The notes under the pieces were generated by a model. That model worked only from the letters and a program-made list of their open reading frames with translations, had not been told where the DNA came from and made no database searches. From NCBI GenBank assembly GCA_017882685.1, contig JADGPA010000074.1, positions 1 through 57,504 of the forward strand: a DNA stretch of 57,504 bases, given 5' to 3'. Positions 7,896 through 15,635 of the stretch are shown here, in pieces. This DNA is from Propionibacteriaceae bacterium (GTDB lineage Bacteria > Actinomycetota > Actinomycetes > Propionibacteriales > Propionibacteriaceae). Position 1 is the first letter of the stretch, and each line of letters opens with the position of its first letter. Position numbers and translations under genes: made by a program.

Positions 7896-10598
7896 ATGAC
7901 GCCCGGGAGGGGACCCGAGAGACCGGCCATCCGCACGCCCGACCAACGCCTGCGGGTCTTCGTCTCGTCCACCTTGCGCGAGGTGGAACCGGAGCGCCGC
8001 GCAGCCCGCACGGCCATCGAGCACCTGCGGCTGGCGCCGGTGATGTTCGAGTTGGGCGCCCGTCCGCACCCGCCGAAGGAGCTGTACCGGGCCTACCTCG
8101 AACAGAGCGACGTCTTCGTCGGCATCTATTGGCAGAGCTACGGCTGGGTGGCACCGGGTGAGGAGATCTCCGGGCTCGAAGACGAGTACCGGCTCGCGCC
8201 GGGAGCGATGCCCAAGCTCATCTATTTCAAGCAGCCGGCACAGCGGGAGGAGCGGCTGGCCGGGCTTGCTCGTCGCATCCAGAGCGACGACACCGCCGCC
8301 TACAAGTCGTTCGGCACCGCAGAGGAGCTCGCAGAACTGCTCGAGTCCGACCTTGCCACCATGCTGGCCGAACGGTTCGACGATTCCCGTTCGGCCTCCG
8401 GCGACGGAGTTCCTCCCCCTGTCGACTCAAGCCCCTGGTCACGCGTCCCAGTGCCCTACTCCCGCCTGATCGGACGCGAGCAGGAGGTGGCGGAGGTTGT
8501 CGACCTGCTGGCCAGCCCCGAGAACCGGGTGGTGACCCTGGTGGGGGCCGGTGGTATCGGAAAGAGCCGCCTCGCGATCGAGGTGGCCGACGTCGCCTCG
8601 GCGCAGTTCCCGGACGGCTCGGTGTTCGTCGCGCTGGAGAACGTTCTCGAGCCGAACCTGCTGCTGCCGACGATCGCCTACGCGCTGGGCATCCGGGACA
8701 CCGGCGAGGTGCCGCTGGAGAAGCGGCTCGAGATCGCCTTCGAGGGACGGCGGTCGTTGGTGGTGCTCGACAACTTCGAACAGCTCGTCCAGGCAGCGCC
8801 GGTGCTGGTGCGGCTGTACGAGATCGCCCCCGATGCGGCGTTCCTCGTCACCAGCCGCGCCGTCCTGCGCATTCGTGGCGAACGGGCCTACGAGGTGCCG
8901 CCGCTGGCCACCCATGACCCCGCCTCGCCCACCTCGGTGACACGGGCGATGACCGCTCCGGCTGTCGAACTGTTCGTCGAACGTGCCCGGGCGGTGAAGC
9001 CCGACTTCGAGCTCACCCTCGCAAACGCTCCGGCGGTGACCGGTATCTGCGACGCGCTGCAGGGGCTTCCGCTGGCCATCGAGCTCGCCGCGGCGCGCAC
9101 CCGGGTGTTGTCGCCCGCGTCGATCCTGCAGCGGCTGGACCGGCAGCTGCCGATGCTGGTCGATTCCAGCCGCGACCTGCCCGAGCGCCAGCGCACCCTG
9201 CGCTCCACGATCGAGTGGTCGGCGGCCCTGTTGCTGGAGTCGCAGCGCGCCCTGTTGGCCGACCTCGGCGTGTTCGCCCAGGACTTCACCTTGGAGGCGG
9301 TGGAGGCGCTCGGCGCCGGACGGCTGTGGGACGGCGAGGCGATCGCAGGGCTGGCAGCCCTGGTGGACTCCTCGCTGGTCAGCCAGCGCGACGTCAGCGG
9401 CGAATCGGTGTTCACGCTGCTGGCCACCGTCCGCGAGTACGCGATCGGACGGCTGCAGGACACCGGCGACGAGCGGCGGATGCGGGATGCGCACGCGAAG
9501 TTCTACTCCGAGCTGGCCCGCCGGGAGGCGCGGGGCCTGCAGGGTTCAGGCCAGAAGGGTGCCGTCGCACGGCTGAGCCTCGAACGCGCCAACCTGCGCG
9601 CGGGCGTCCGGCACCTCGTCGACATCGGCGACTTCGCCACAGCCACCGACGTCGCCTGGCGGCTGTACCTGTACTGGTGGGTGGGTGCCTACTTCGGCGA
9701 GGTCAGTGTTTGGATGGCCGACGTCCTCGCCCGCGGCGGCGATCAGCTCACCGACCACCAGCGCGCGGTGGCTCGGTTCTACGTGCTGTGGCGCGAGATG
9801 TGGGACGGCCCGTCGCCGACGATTGCGCAGGACTTGGCTGACCTGGCCGAGCCCTTCGCCCGCACCGCGGACGACCTCGGGGTTGCCATGGCAACGTCGG
9901 CCGCCGGGCTCGCCCAGGTGCAGAGCGGTGACCGCAACTTCGACATCCCGGCCGAGCGGCTGCGACGGGGCGCAGAGCGCTTCCGTGCCTCCGGCTCCTT
10001 CTGGGGCGAGGTGCTGTCGCTGGTGGCGCTGGGCCGCATCGAACACCTTCGGCAGCACCCCGACGCGGCATTGTCCCTGTTCCGGCAGGCGAACGAGGCT
10101 GCTGTCACCGGCGGGGACGGGTTCGGTTCCACCATTGCCACCCACCACCTCGGACGGGAACTGCTGGCATCCGGTCACGTCGAGGAGGCCCGCCGCGTGT
10201 TCCACAGCGGCCTGCAGGTGTCCATCGGGCTGCACCACGACGAGGGCATCGCCTACACCCTTGAGGGCCTGTGCGCGATCGCAGCGCTGCACGGTGACGT
10301 CGACCGGGCCGGGGTGCTGGCAGGCGCAGCCGCGTCCATCCGTCACCGGGTGGGCATGTACGACGTGCCGGAGTTCGTGTTCCACGAGGGCTACGTTGAG
10401 CGGCTGCGGACGCCGGAGAATGCGTCCCGGCTCGATGAAGCCCTGGCCAGGGGCCGGGAGTACGGGGCCATCGAGGCCGCCGAGTACGCGCTGGCCTCCG
10501 AGCCCGGCCCGGACGACGTCGCCGCCGCGGTCAGGCAGCCGGCACTCAGGGCTGCGGCGTCAGCGGGCGACCAGGCGCGCGAGGTCGCCGCCCTGTAG
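7896..10598 (+). CDS. DUF4062 / NB-ARC / TPR STAND NTPase
   Basis: About 900 residues from ATG 7896, chosen because GGATGGGG lies just upstream; ATG 7887 is possible. The N-terminal DUF4062 domain (about 18-130) opens with RLRVFVSSTLREVEPER and has the SDVFVGIYWQSYGW core. A linker leads to an NB-ARC/STAND ATPase with Walker A GAGGIGKS (217-224), Walker B SLVVLDNFEQL (287-297), sensor FLVTSR (316-321) and GLPLAIELAAARTRVL. About 350 C-terminal residues are helical repeats (TPR-like). No DNA-binding domain is visible, unlike AfsR/MalT-type regulators. STAND proteins act as ligand-triggered switches, in transcription or anti-phage defence; the role here is open. The 3' end overlaps the convergent hydrolase gene by 39 bases. 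Confidence 0.88.
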   Translation: MTPGRGPERPAIRTPDQRLRVFVSSTLREVEPERRAARTAIEHLRLAPVMFELGARPHPPKELYRAYLEQSDVFVGIYWQSYGWVAPGEEISGLEDEYRLAPGAMPKLIYFKQPAQREERLAGLARRIQSDDTAAYKSFGTAEELAELLESDLATMLAERFDDSRSASGDGVPPPVDSSPWSRVPVPYSRLIGREQEVAEVVDLLASPENRVVTLVGAGGIGKSRLAIEVADVASAQFPDGSVFVALENVLEPNLLLPTIAYALGIRDTGEVPLEKRLEIAFEGRRSLVVLDNFEQLVQAAPVLVRLYEIAPDAAFLVTSRAVLRIRGERAYEVPPLATHDPASPTSVTRAMTAPAVELFVERARAVKPDFELTLANAPAVTGICDALQGLPLAIELAAARTRVLSPASILQRLDRQLPMLVDSSRDLPERQRTLRSTIEWSAALLLESQRALLADLGVFAQDFTLEAVEALGAGRLWDGEAIAGLAALVDSSLVSQRDVSGESVFTLLATVREYAIGRLQDTGDERRMRDAHAKFYSELARREARGLQGSGQKGAVARLSLERANLRAGVRHLVDIGDFATATDVAWRLYLYWWVGAYFGEVSVWMADVLARGGDQLTDHQRAVARFYVLWREMWDGPSPTIAQDLADLAEPFARTADDLGVAMATSAAGLAQVQSGDRNFDIPAERLRRGAERFRASGSFWGEVLSLVALGRIEHLRQHPDAALSLFRQANEAAVTGGDGFGSTIATHHLGRELLASGHVEEARRVFHSGLQVSIGLHHDEGIAYTLEGLCAIAALHGDVDRAGVLAGAAASIRHRVGMYDVPEFVFHEGYVERLRTPENASRLDEALARGREYGAIEAAEYALASEPGPDDVAAAVRQPALRAAASAGDQAREVAAL

Positions 10599-11918
10599 CG
10601 GGGTCGTGCCCCACGCCATGCCGGCGGTGTCGCCGCCGATCCGCAGGTACAGCGTGTGCGGGCTGTCGGTGAACACGAGCCGGACGTCGAGGGCGCCGTC
10701 GGCGCCGCAGCCGGCCGCTGCGGCCACGGGTATCACGACGTCACCGATGTGCGCGTGCTGGCGCACCCAGATGCCGCTGCCGGCGGTCAGCTCGACCGCG
10801 TGTCCGTTGGTGGTGAAGCCGATCCGGAACCCGTCGCTGTCCCGGCGCGCGTGGGCATCAAAGAGTCCTGGCAGGTTGGCCTGCTCGTCGGGCGAGGCGA
10901 CCAGGGTCGCGTCCAGCTGCACAGTGCCTGATGCCGACCAGTCCTGGCCGGGGCCGGTGTCTGCGGGGAGCGGAAGCTGGGTTCCGACGGCCCTTCGTGA
11001 CGGTCGCTGGGCTCCCTCCTCGGGGGCCGTCATGGCGTCCGTTTCGAGCTCGGGAAGGAGCACGTTCCAGACGAGGTCGAGGAGCAACTGGGTGCAGGAC
11101 TGCGCAGAGGTGATCGCGACCACGAGGCCGCGCTCGGGCAGCACCAGCGAGAACTGCCCGAAGGCGCCGTCCAGCCGGTAGCCCTCGCGTCCCAGCCACA
11201 GCTGGTACCCGTAGCCGAAGAGCCATTCGGGGTTCGGCTCGTTGGTGGCGATCTGGGGCTTTGTCGCGCGGGCCACCCAACCCTCGGGCAGCAGCCGGCG
11301 GCCCTGCCAGACGCCGTCGCAGCGGTACAGCTCGCCCATCGCGGCTAGGTCGCGGATGCGGACGTGGATGCCCGACCAACCCAGGCAGCGTCCCAGGGCG
11401 TCGCGGTCCCAGGTGGCGTCGATGCCCAGCGGTGCCAGCAGGCGGGGACGCAGGTAGTCGAGCAGGTCCTCGCCGGTGCGCTTGCGGATCAGTTCGCCCA
11501 GCAGCCAGGACGCGCCGTTGTTGTACACGTGGCGTGACCCGACCGCCGCCTGCGGCGGCGTGGAGAGGAAGATCCGTGCCCAGTCCTGCGGCGGTGCCGA
11601 CTCGAACTCCAGCAGGGTGTCGGCGTCGTGGCCGGTGGACATCGACAACACGTGGTGCACGGTCAGCTGCGCCACTGACGCGGCCTGCTCGGCCACCGTT
11701 GCCCAGGCCTCGGGCAGCAGGTCGACGACCCGGTCGTCGAGCGCGAGCAGGCCCTCCCCGACGGCCAGCGCGATAGCTGAAGCGGTGAAGGTCTTGCTGG
11801 CCGAATACACCAGTGCCCGGTCTTCCGCGACGTACGGCGCCCAGTACTGCTCGAGCACGGGACTGCCCTCGCGCAGCACGACCAGGCCGTGCAGCTCCAG
11901 TTCCGGACGCGCCGCCAC
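10560..11918 (-). CDS. Beta-lactamase-family serine hydrolase with C-terminal extra domain
   Basis: About 452 residues from GTG 11918. The class C-like hydrolase domain has the SxxK nucleophile motif in YSASKTFTA and the Tyr/Asn motif in HVYNNGASW. A C-terminal module (about 330-452) rich in strands follows a linker encoded by a dispersed repeat copy (10991-11030). The frame stays open 5' of the GTG into the end of the reductase gene (reading GPALTAFIDAV) without a usual start codon, so the true N-terminus could be slightly longer. No signal peptide is visible. Such proteins are esterases or peptidases rather than necessarily antibiotic-degrading. It is the last gene of the coiled-coil/reductase operon. 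Confidence 0.87.
   Translation of the reverse strand: MAARPELELHGLVVLREGSPVLEQYWAPYVAEDRALVYSASKTFTASAIALAVGEGLLALDDRVVDLLPEAWATVAEQAASVAQLTVHHVLSMSTGHDADTLLEFESAPPQDWARIFLSTPPQAAVGSRHVYNNGASWLLGELIRKRTGEDLLDYLRPRLLAPLGIDATWDRDALGRCLGWSGIHVRIRDLAAMGELYRCDGVWQGRRLLPEGWVARATKPQIATNEPNPEWLFGYGYQLWLGREGYRLDGAFGQFSLVLPERGLVVAITSAQSCTQLLLDLVWNVLLPELETDAMTAPEEGAQRPSRRAVGTQLPLPADTGPGQDWSASGTVQLDATLVASPDEQANLPGLFDAHARRDSDGFRIGFTTNGHAVELTAGSGIWVRQHAHIGDVVIPVAAAAGCGADGALDVRLVFTDSPHTLYLRIGGDTAGMAWGTTPLQGGDLARLVAR
10991..11030 (-). repeat. Dispersed repeat copy inside the serine hydrolase gene
   Basis: On the minus strand it begins ACGGCCCCCGAGGAGG and ends ACCGTCACGAAGGG, the same ends as the intergenic copies at 30314-30366 and 55531-55568. 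It is in frame and encodes TAPEEGAQRPSRR between the hydrolase domain and the C-terminal module, consistent with a repeat that became linker sequence. Confidence 0.6.
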
Positions 11919-11935
11919 CGCGTCGATGAACGCGG

Positions 11936-12943
11936 TCAGGGCCGGCCCTTGGGGCTGTTCACGGCCGTCAGCATCGGGTTGCGCATCACGACGTCACCCA
12001 GCGCGTCATCGATCCGTCCCAGCACTTCCGGGCTCAGCACCACACCGGAGGCAGCAACGTTCTCCTTGATCTGGCGGGGCTTGGAAGCTCCGATGATCGC
12101 GCAGGCGACGTTCGGGTTCTGCAGCACCCAGGCGACAGCGAGTTGGGCCATGGTGAGTTCGAGCTCGTCGGCGACCGGACGCAGCCGCTGCACAGCGACC
12201 AGCACCTCCTCGCCCATCAGCCGCTGGATCATGTTGGCGCCGCCCTTTTCGTCGGTGGCGCGGGAGCTCTTCGGCGCCGGCTCACCGGGCAGGTACTTTC
12301 CCGTGAGCACGCCCTGGGCGACCGGTGACCAGCAGATCTGGGAAACCCCGAGCTCCACGGCCGTGGGCACGACCCACTCCTCGATGACGCGGTACAGCAT
12401 CGAGTACTGCGGCTGGTTCGAGACGAGCTGGAAGCCGAGGTCCTTCGCAAGGGCGTGGCCGGCGCGGATCTGCGCGGCGTCCCATTCGCTGACGCCGATG
12501 TAAAGCGCCTTGCCTTGCCGGACGACGTCGGCGAAGGCCTGCATGGTCTCCTCCAACGGCGTCTCCTGGTCGTAGCGGTGTGCCTGGTAGAGGTCGACGT
12601 AGTCGGTCCGCAGGCGCTTCAGCGAACCGTTGATCGACTCCATGATGTGCTTGCGCGACAGGCCGGAGTCGTTGGGTCCGCCCGGCCCGGTGGGCCAGAA
12701 CACCTTGGTGAAGATCTCCAGCGACTCGCGGCGCTCACCCTTCAGCGCTTCGCCGAGCACCTTCTCGGCGACCGTGTTGGCGTAGACGTCTGCGGTGTCG
12801 AAGCTGGTGATCCCCTCGTCGAGGGCAGCACGGACGCACCTGGTGGCCGTCTCGTTCTCCACCTGCGACCCGTGGGTCAGCCAGTTGCCGTAGCAGATCT
12901 CAGAGACCTTCAGCCCGGAGTTACCGAGGTAGCGGAACTTCAC
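11936..12943 (-). CDS. Aldo/keto reductase
   Basis: A 335-residue TIM-barrel NADPH-dependent reductase. The catalytic tetrad is visible as D49 (FDTADVY), Y54, K80 (FTKVFW) and H122 (YQAHRYD). The overall pattern (KFRYLGNSGLKVSEICYG, AQGVLTGKYLPG) matches the AKR branch related to potassium-channel beta subunits and YghZ. The ATG start overlaps the stop of the DivIVA-like gene by four bases (ATGA), so it is in the same transcription unit as the two coiled-coil genes. The substrate is unknown. Confidence 0.93.
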   Translation of the reverse strand: MKFRYLGNSGLKVSEICYGNWLTHGSQVENETATRCVRAALDEGITSFDTADVYANTVAEKVLGEALKGERRESLEIFTKVFWPTGPGGPNDSGLSRKHIMESINGSLKRLRTDYVDLYQAHRYDQETPLEETMQAFADVVRQGKALYIGVSEWDAAQIRAGHALAKDLGFQLVSNQPQYSMLYRVIEEWVVPTAVELGVSQICWSPVAQGVLTGKYLPGEPAPKSSRATDEKGGANMIQRLMGEEVLVAVQRLRPVADELELTMAQLAVAWVLQNPNVACAIIGASKPRQIKENVAASGVVLSPEVLGRIDDALGDVVMRNPMLTAVNSPKGRP

Positions 12944-14064
12944 GCCTGGCTCTCCTCGACCGCGACCGTGGGCTCGGCATCTCCGACGTCGCCCTCGATC
13001 TCGATCTCGTCCTCCGCCGCTGCCTCGGCGGCGACCGCACCGGGATCGGCATCGTCGTCGGCCACGTCCTCGACCTCTTTTGCTTGTGCGGACCCAACGG
13101 CTGCAGGCCCGGACTTGGGGGCGGCTTCCTCCGGGTCGGCGAGCGGGTTGACGATCGACACGCCACCGAGGGTGGCCAGCATCTGGCGGACGTTGGTGAG
13201 CTGGGCGGTGATCGCGTCCCTGCGGGCCGTGGCGGCCTGCAGTTCGCGCTCGGACTCGCGGCGGATCTTCTCCGCGGTGAGACGGGCGGAATCGACGTGG
13301 TGGCCGGCCTCTTCGCGGGCACCCTTCAGGTGCAGGTCGGCCTGCGCCTTGGCCTCGGCCAGCGTGCGGTCGGCCTCGGCGTCCAGCGATGCCTGGCGCT
13401 CCTGGGCGCGGACGATCGCCTGCTCGTTCACCTGCATCTGGTTGGCGAACTCCTCCGAGGCCTTGTCCCTGCGCTCGGCGAGCGTCTTCTCGAAGTCGGC
13501 TGCTGCGGCGGCGGCGCGGGCGCGCTGGTGCTCGTAGAACGCTTCTGCCTCCTCGCGACGGGCGGTGGCCTCACGATCGGCATAGTCGAGGATCTCGTCG
13601 GACTGGCGCTTGGCGGCCTCGAGGGTGTGGGTCGACTCTGCGTCGGACTTGCTGGTGATGTCGGCGGAGTAGCGGTCGGCAGCGGTCCGGGTGGCGTCGG
13701 CCGCGGCCTGCGCCTCGGTGACCAGCTTCTCGGCCTCAGCCTTCGCCTTCGCGACCAGCTCCGCGGCCTCGTCCTCTGCGAGCTTCAGCATCTTGCCGAT
13801 GCGGGCCCCGAGGTCGGCGTAGCTCGGGACGGCGGTGAAATCCTTCTGCTCCTGCTCCAAGGTGGCAAGGCGAAGCCGGTACGCGTTGGCCTGCTCCTCC
13901 AGCTGGGCCACCTGCGAGCGGAGCTTGGTGAGGGCCACCGAGGTGTCACCGCCTTCGGCGCGCGACTGGTCGAGGGCCTTGCGCAATTCCGAGATTGCAC
14001 GGTCGACCTCGCCGGGCTCGTAGCCGCGCATCACCGTCCGGAAAGCGGTGTTCTGGTGGGTCAT
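12940..14064 (-). CDS. DivIVA-domain coiled-coil protein
   Basis: A 374-residue, almost entirely coiled-coil protein. Its N-terminus (AFRTVMRGYEPGEVDRAI) is the DivIVA lipid-binding and dimerisation motif. Residues 25-290 are Ala/Glu/Arg heptads. The C-terminal 80 residues are acidic and disordered. A short segment (ARRDAITAQLTNVRQMLATLGG) near residue 290 resembles the C-terminus of the upstream coiled-coil protein, suggesting a shared assembly site. DivIVA proteins mark curved membranes and organise polar growth and division in actinobacteria. The start overlaps the stop of the upstream gene (ATGA). It is not the main wag31-type gene by context, since ftsZ and sepF are absent. Confidence 0.8.
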   Translation of the reverse strand: MTHQNTAFRTVMRGYEPGEVDRAISELRKALDQSRAEGGDTSVALTKLRSQVAQLEEQANAYRLRLATLEQEQKDFTAVPSYADLGARIGKMLKLAEDEAAELVAKAKAEAEKLVTEAQAAADATRTAADRYSADITSKSDAESTHTLEAAKRQSDEILDYADREATARREEAEAFYEHQRARAAAAAADFEKTLAERRDKASEEFANQMQVNEQAIVRAQERQASLDAEADRTLAEAKAQADLHLKGAREEAGHHVDSARLTAEKIRRESERELQAATARRDAITAQLTNVRQMLATLGGVSIVNPLADPEEAAPKSGPAAVGSAQAKEVEDVADDDADPGAVAAEAAAEDEIEIEGDVGDAEPTVAVEESQA

Positions 14065-15494
14065 ATTTCCTCTTCCGTTTCCTGAATCGTAAAGGGTGTC
14101 GGGCGTTCGGAGACGGCGAGCGCCTCGATCACCCCTGAAAGGTGCCCAAGCTGGGCATTGATGTCGTCCCGGCGTCGGGCAAGGGTGGCTACCTCTGCGC
14201 GGGCACGCTCCATCAGCGCACGTGCCTCGGTGCGGACGGCGTCGGCGTCCTCGCGTGCCTCGTTGAGGAGGGCGACGGCCTCTTCACGCGACGCTCGAGA
14301 CTTCTCATACGTCTCGCGCTGGAGCTTCTCCAGGTCGGCGGCGGTGCGCTCGCGGATCATCTTGGCGCCGGCCTCCGCCTCGACGAGGCGCCGCTCGGCG
14401 CGCTCGATCTGGGCCTGGGCCTCCGAGCGTGTGTGGGCGAGCAGGCGGTCGGCCTCCTCGCGCGCCTGCTGGCTGGTGTTGGTGGCGTCCCGCTCAGCGG
14501 CTTCGAGTACCGCCTTCGCCCGAGCCTGCAGGTCCTCGGCAACAGCCGTCGACTCCGACAGCAGGGCCTGGTTGCGGTGGGCGGTGGTGGTCAGCGCGAG
14601 TTGCGCCCGCTCGCGGACGCCACGAAGGTGCTCGGCCAGTTCGTTGTGCTTCTGGCGGGTGATGGCCTCAGCCTCCGCCTCGGCGCTGGCGCGGAGCTCG
14701 GCCATCGCCTGCTCGGTCCAGGCGACGTGCGAAGCCGCCGCGGCAAGCTGCTCGTCTGCCCGGGCCCGCGCGTCCGCCTCGAGGGCCTCCCGCTCGGCCT
14801 GCGCCTCCGCCTTGGCCCGTTCGGCCTCGGTGTCGAACGTTTCGCGGTCGGCGGCGAGCCCTGCGGCCAGCCGGGTGTGCTCGGCCTCCTGCTCAGCCTG
14901 GAGCCGGGCCAGCTCGTCGGTGACGTGGCCTCGCAGCGCGGACAGCTCGGCTTCGAGCATGTCGCGGCGACGGGCTTCCTCGGACTCGGTGGCCGAGCGT
15001 CGGTCGGCCAGTTCTGCGTCCACGGCGGCGACGCGGGCGTCGAGGCGCTGGCGCACCTCGTCATCGGTGCGCGTGGCGGTGTTCAGCAGGGTGGCCGCCT
15101 TCACCCGTCCGTCATGCAGGATCGCCTCGGCCTCCGCGCGGGCGCTGGCAACGACCTCAGCCGCGGTCGACTCTGCGGTCTGGGTGATCAGGTTGGCCTG
15201 CTCCGTGGCGTCCCCGAGCAGAATCATCGCGTCCTGCCGGGCCTCGTCGAGCCGTGCGGTTGCCGCAGCCAGAGCCGCGTCGATCGTCGCCTGGCGTTCG
15301 GCCACCTCTCGGGCCAATTGGTCGTTCAGCTCACGGTTCTTCGCCGTTTCCGCGCGCAACGCATCGGCCTCAGCCTGGGCCTCGGTGCGGAGCTGATCAG
15401 CCAGGTTCTGTGCCTGGGTCAGGATTTCGGTCGCCTGCCTGGTCAGCTCGTTACCGGCCGGCTGGTTGAACGGACGCGCGGCAGGATCGAGCAC
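14061..15494 (-). CDS. Long coiled-coil cytoskeletal protein (Scy/FilP-like)
   Basis: A 477-residue protein of near-continuous alpha-helical coiled coil, with Ala/Glu/Arg making up most residues. It has no transmembrane segment. The C-terminal ARRRDDINAQLGHLSGVIEALAV resembles the end segment of Streptomyces Scy/FilP-type filament proteins and is echoed in the DivIVA-like protein encoded next. Scy and DivIVA form the tip-organising polarisome in Streptomyces; a similar pair here suggests a cell-pole or division scaffold. The GTG start has little Shine-Dalgarno. Low-complexity composition makes homology claims weaker, so the family name is tentative, while the coiled-coil nature is certain. 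Confidence 0.75.
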   Translation of the reverse strand: MLDPAARPFNQPAGNELTRQATEILTQAQNLADQLRTEAQAEADALRAETAKNRELNDQLAREVAERQATIDAALAAATARLDEARQDAMILLGDATEQANLITQTAESTAAEVVASARAEAEAILHDGRVKAATLLNTATRTDDEVRQRLDARVAAVDAELADRRSATESEEARRRDMLEAELSALRGHVTDELARLQAEQEAEHTRLAAGLAADRETFDTEAERAKAEAQAEREALEADARARADEQLAAAASHVAWTEQAMAELRASAEAEAEAITRQKHNELAEHLRGVRERAQLALTTTAHRNQALLSESTAVAEDLQARAKAVLEAAERDATNTSQQAREEADRLLAHTRSEAQAQIERAERRLVEAEAGAKMIRERTAADLEKLQRETYEKSRASREEAVALLNEAREDADAVRTEARALMERARAEVATLARRRDDINAQLGHLSGVIEALAVSERPTPFTIQETEEEI

Positions 15495-15635
15495 CTAGCA
15501 ATGATCCAAGTCAGCGTCACCACAACGCAACCCGGCACGGAGTGTCGCCTACAGGGTCTGAGGTGAAGGTCCAGCCTTGTCAGGGTTGGACGAGCACCGG
15601 GCCGACGCGAGGACGTTTCACGTAAGGTTCGTGGC

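Noticed and set aside
10560-11918. The serine hydrolase as an antibiotic-resistance beta-lactamase.
   Set aside because: It has no signal peptide and carries an unrelated C-terminal domain. The SxxK fold is shared with many esterases and peptidases.
14142-15566. Long plus-strand open frames opposite the coiled-coil genes.
   Set aside because: They are mirror images of Ala/Glu/Arg-rich codons in GC-rich DNA. The minus-strand genes have DivIVA and coiled-coil features and coupled starts.
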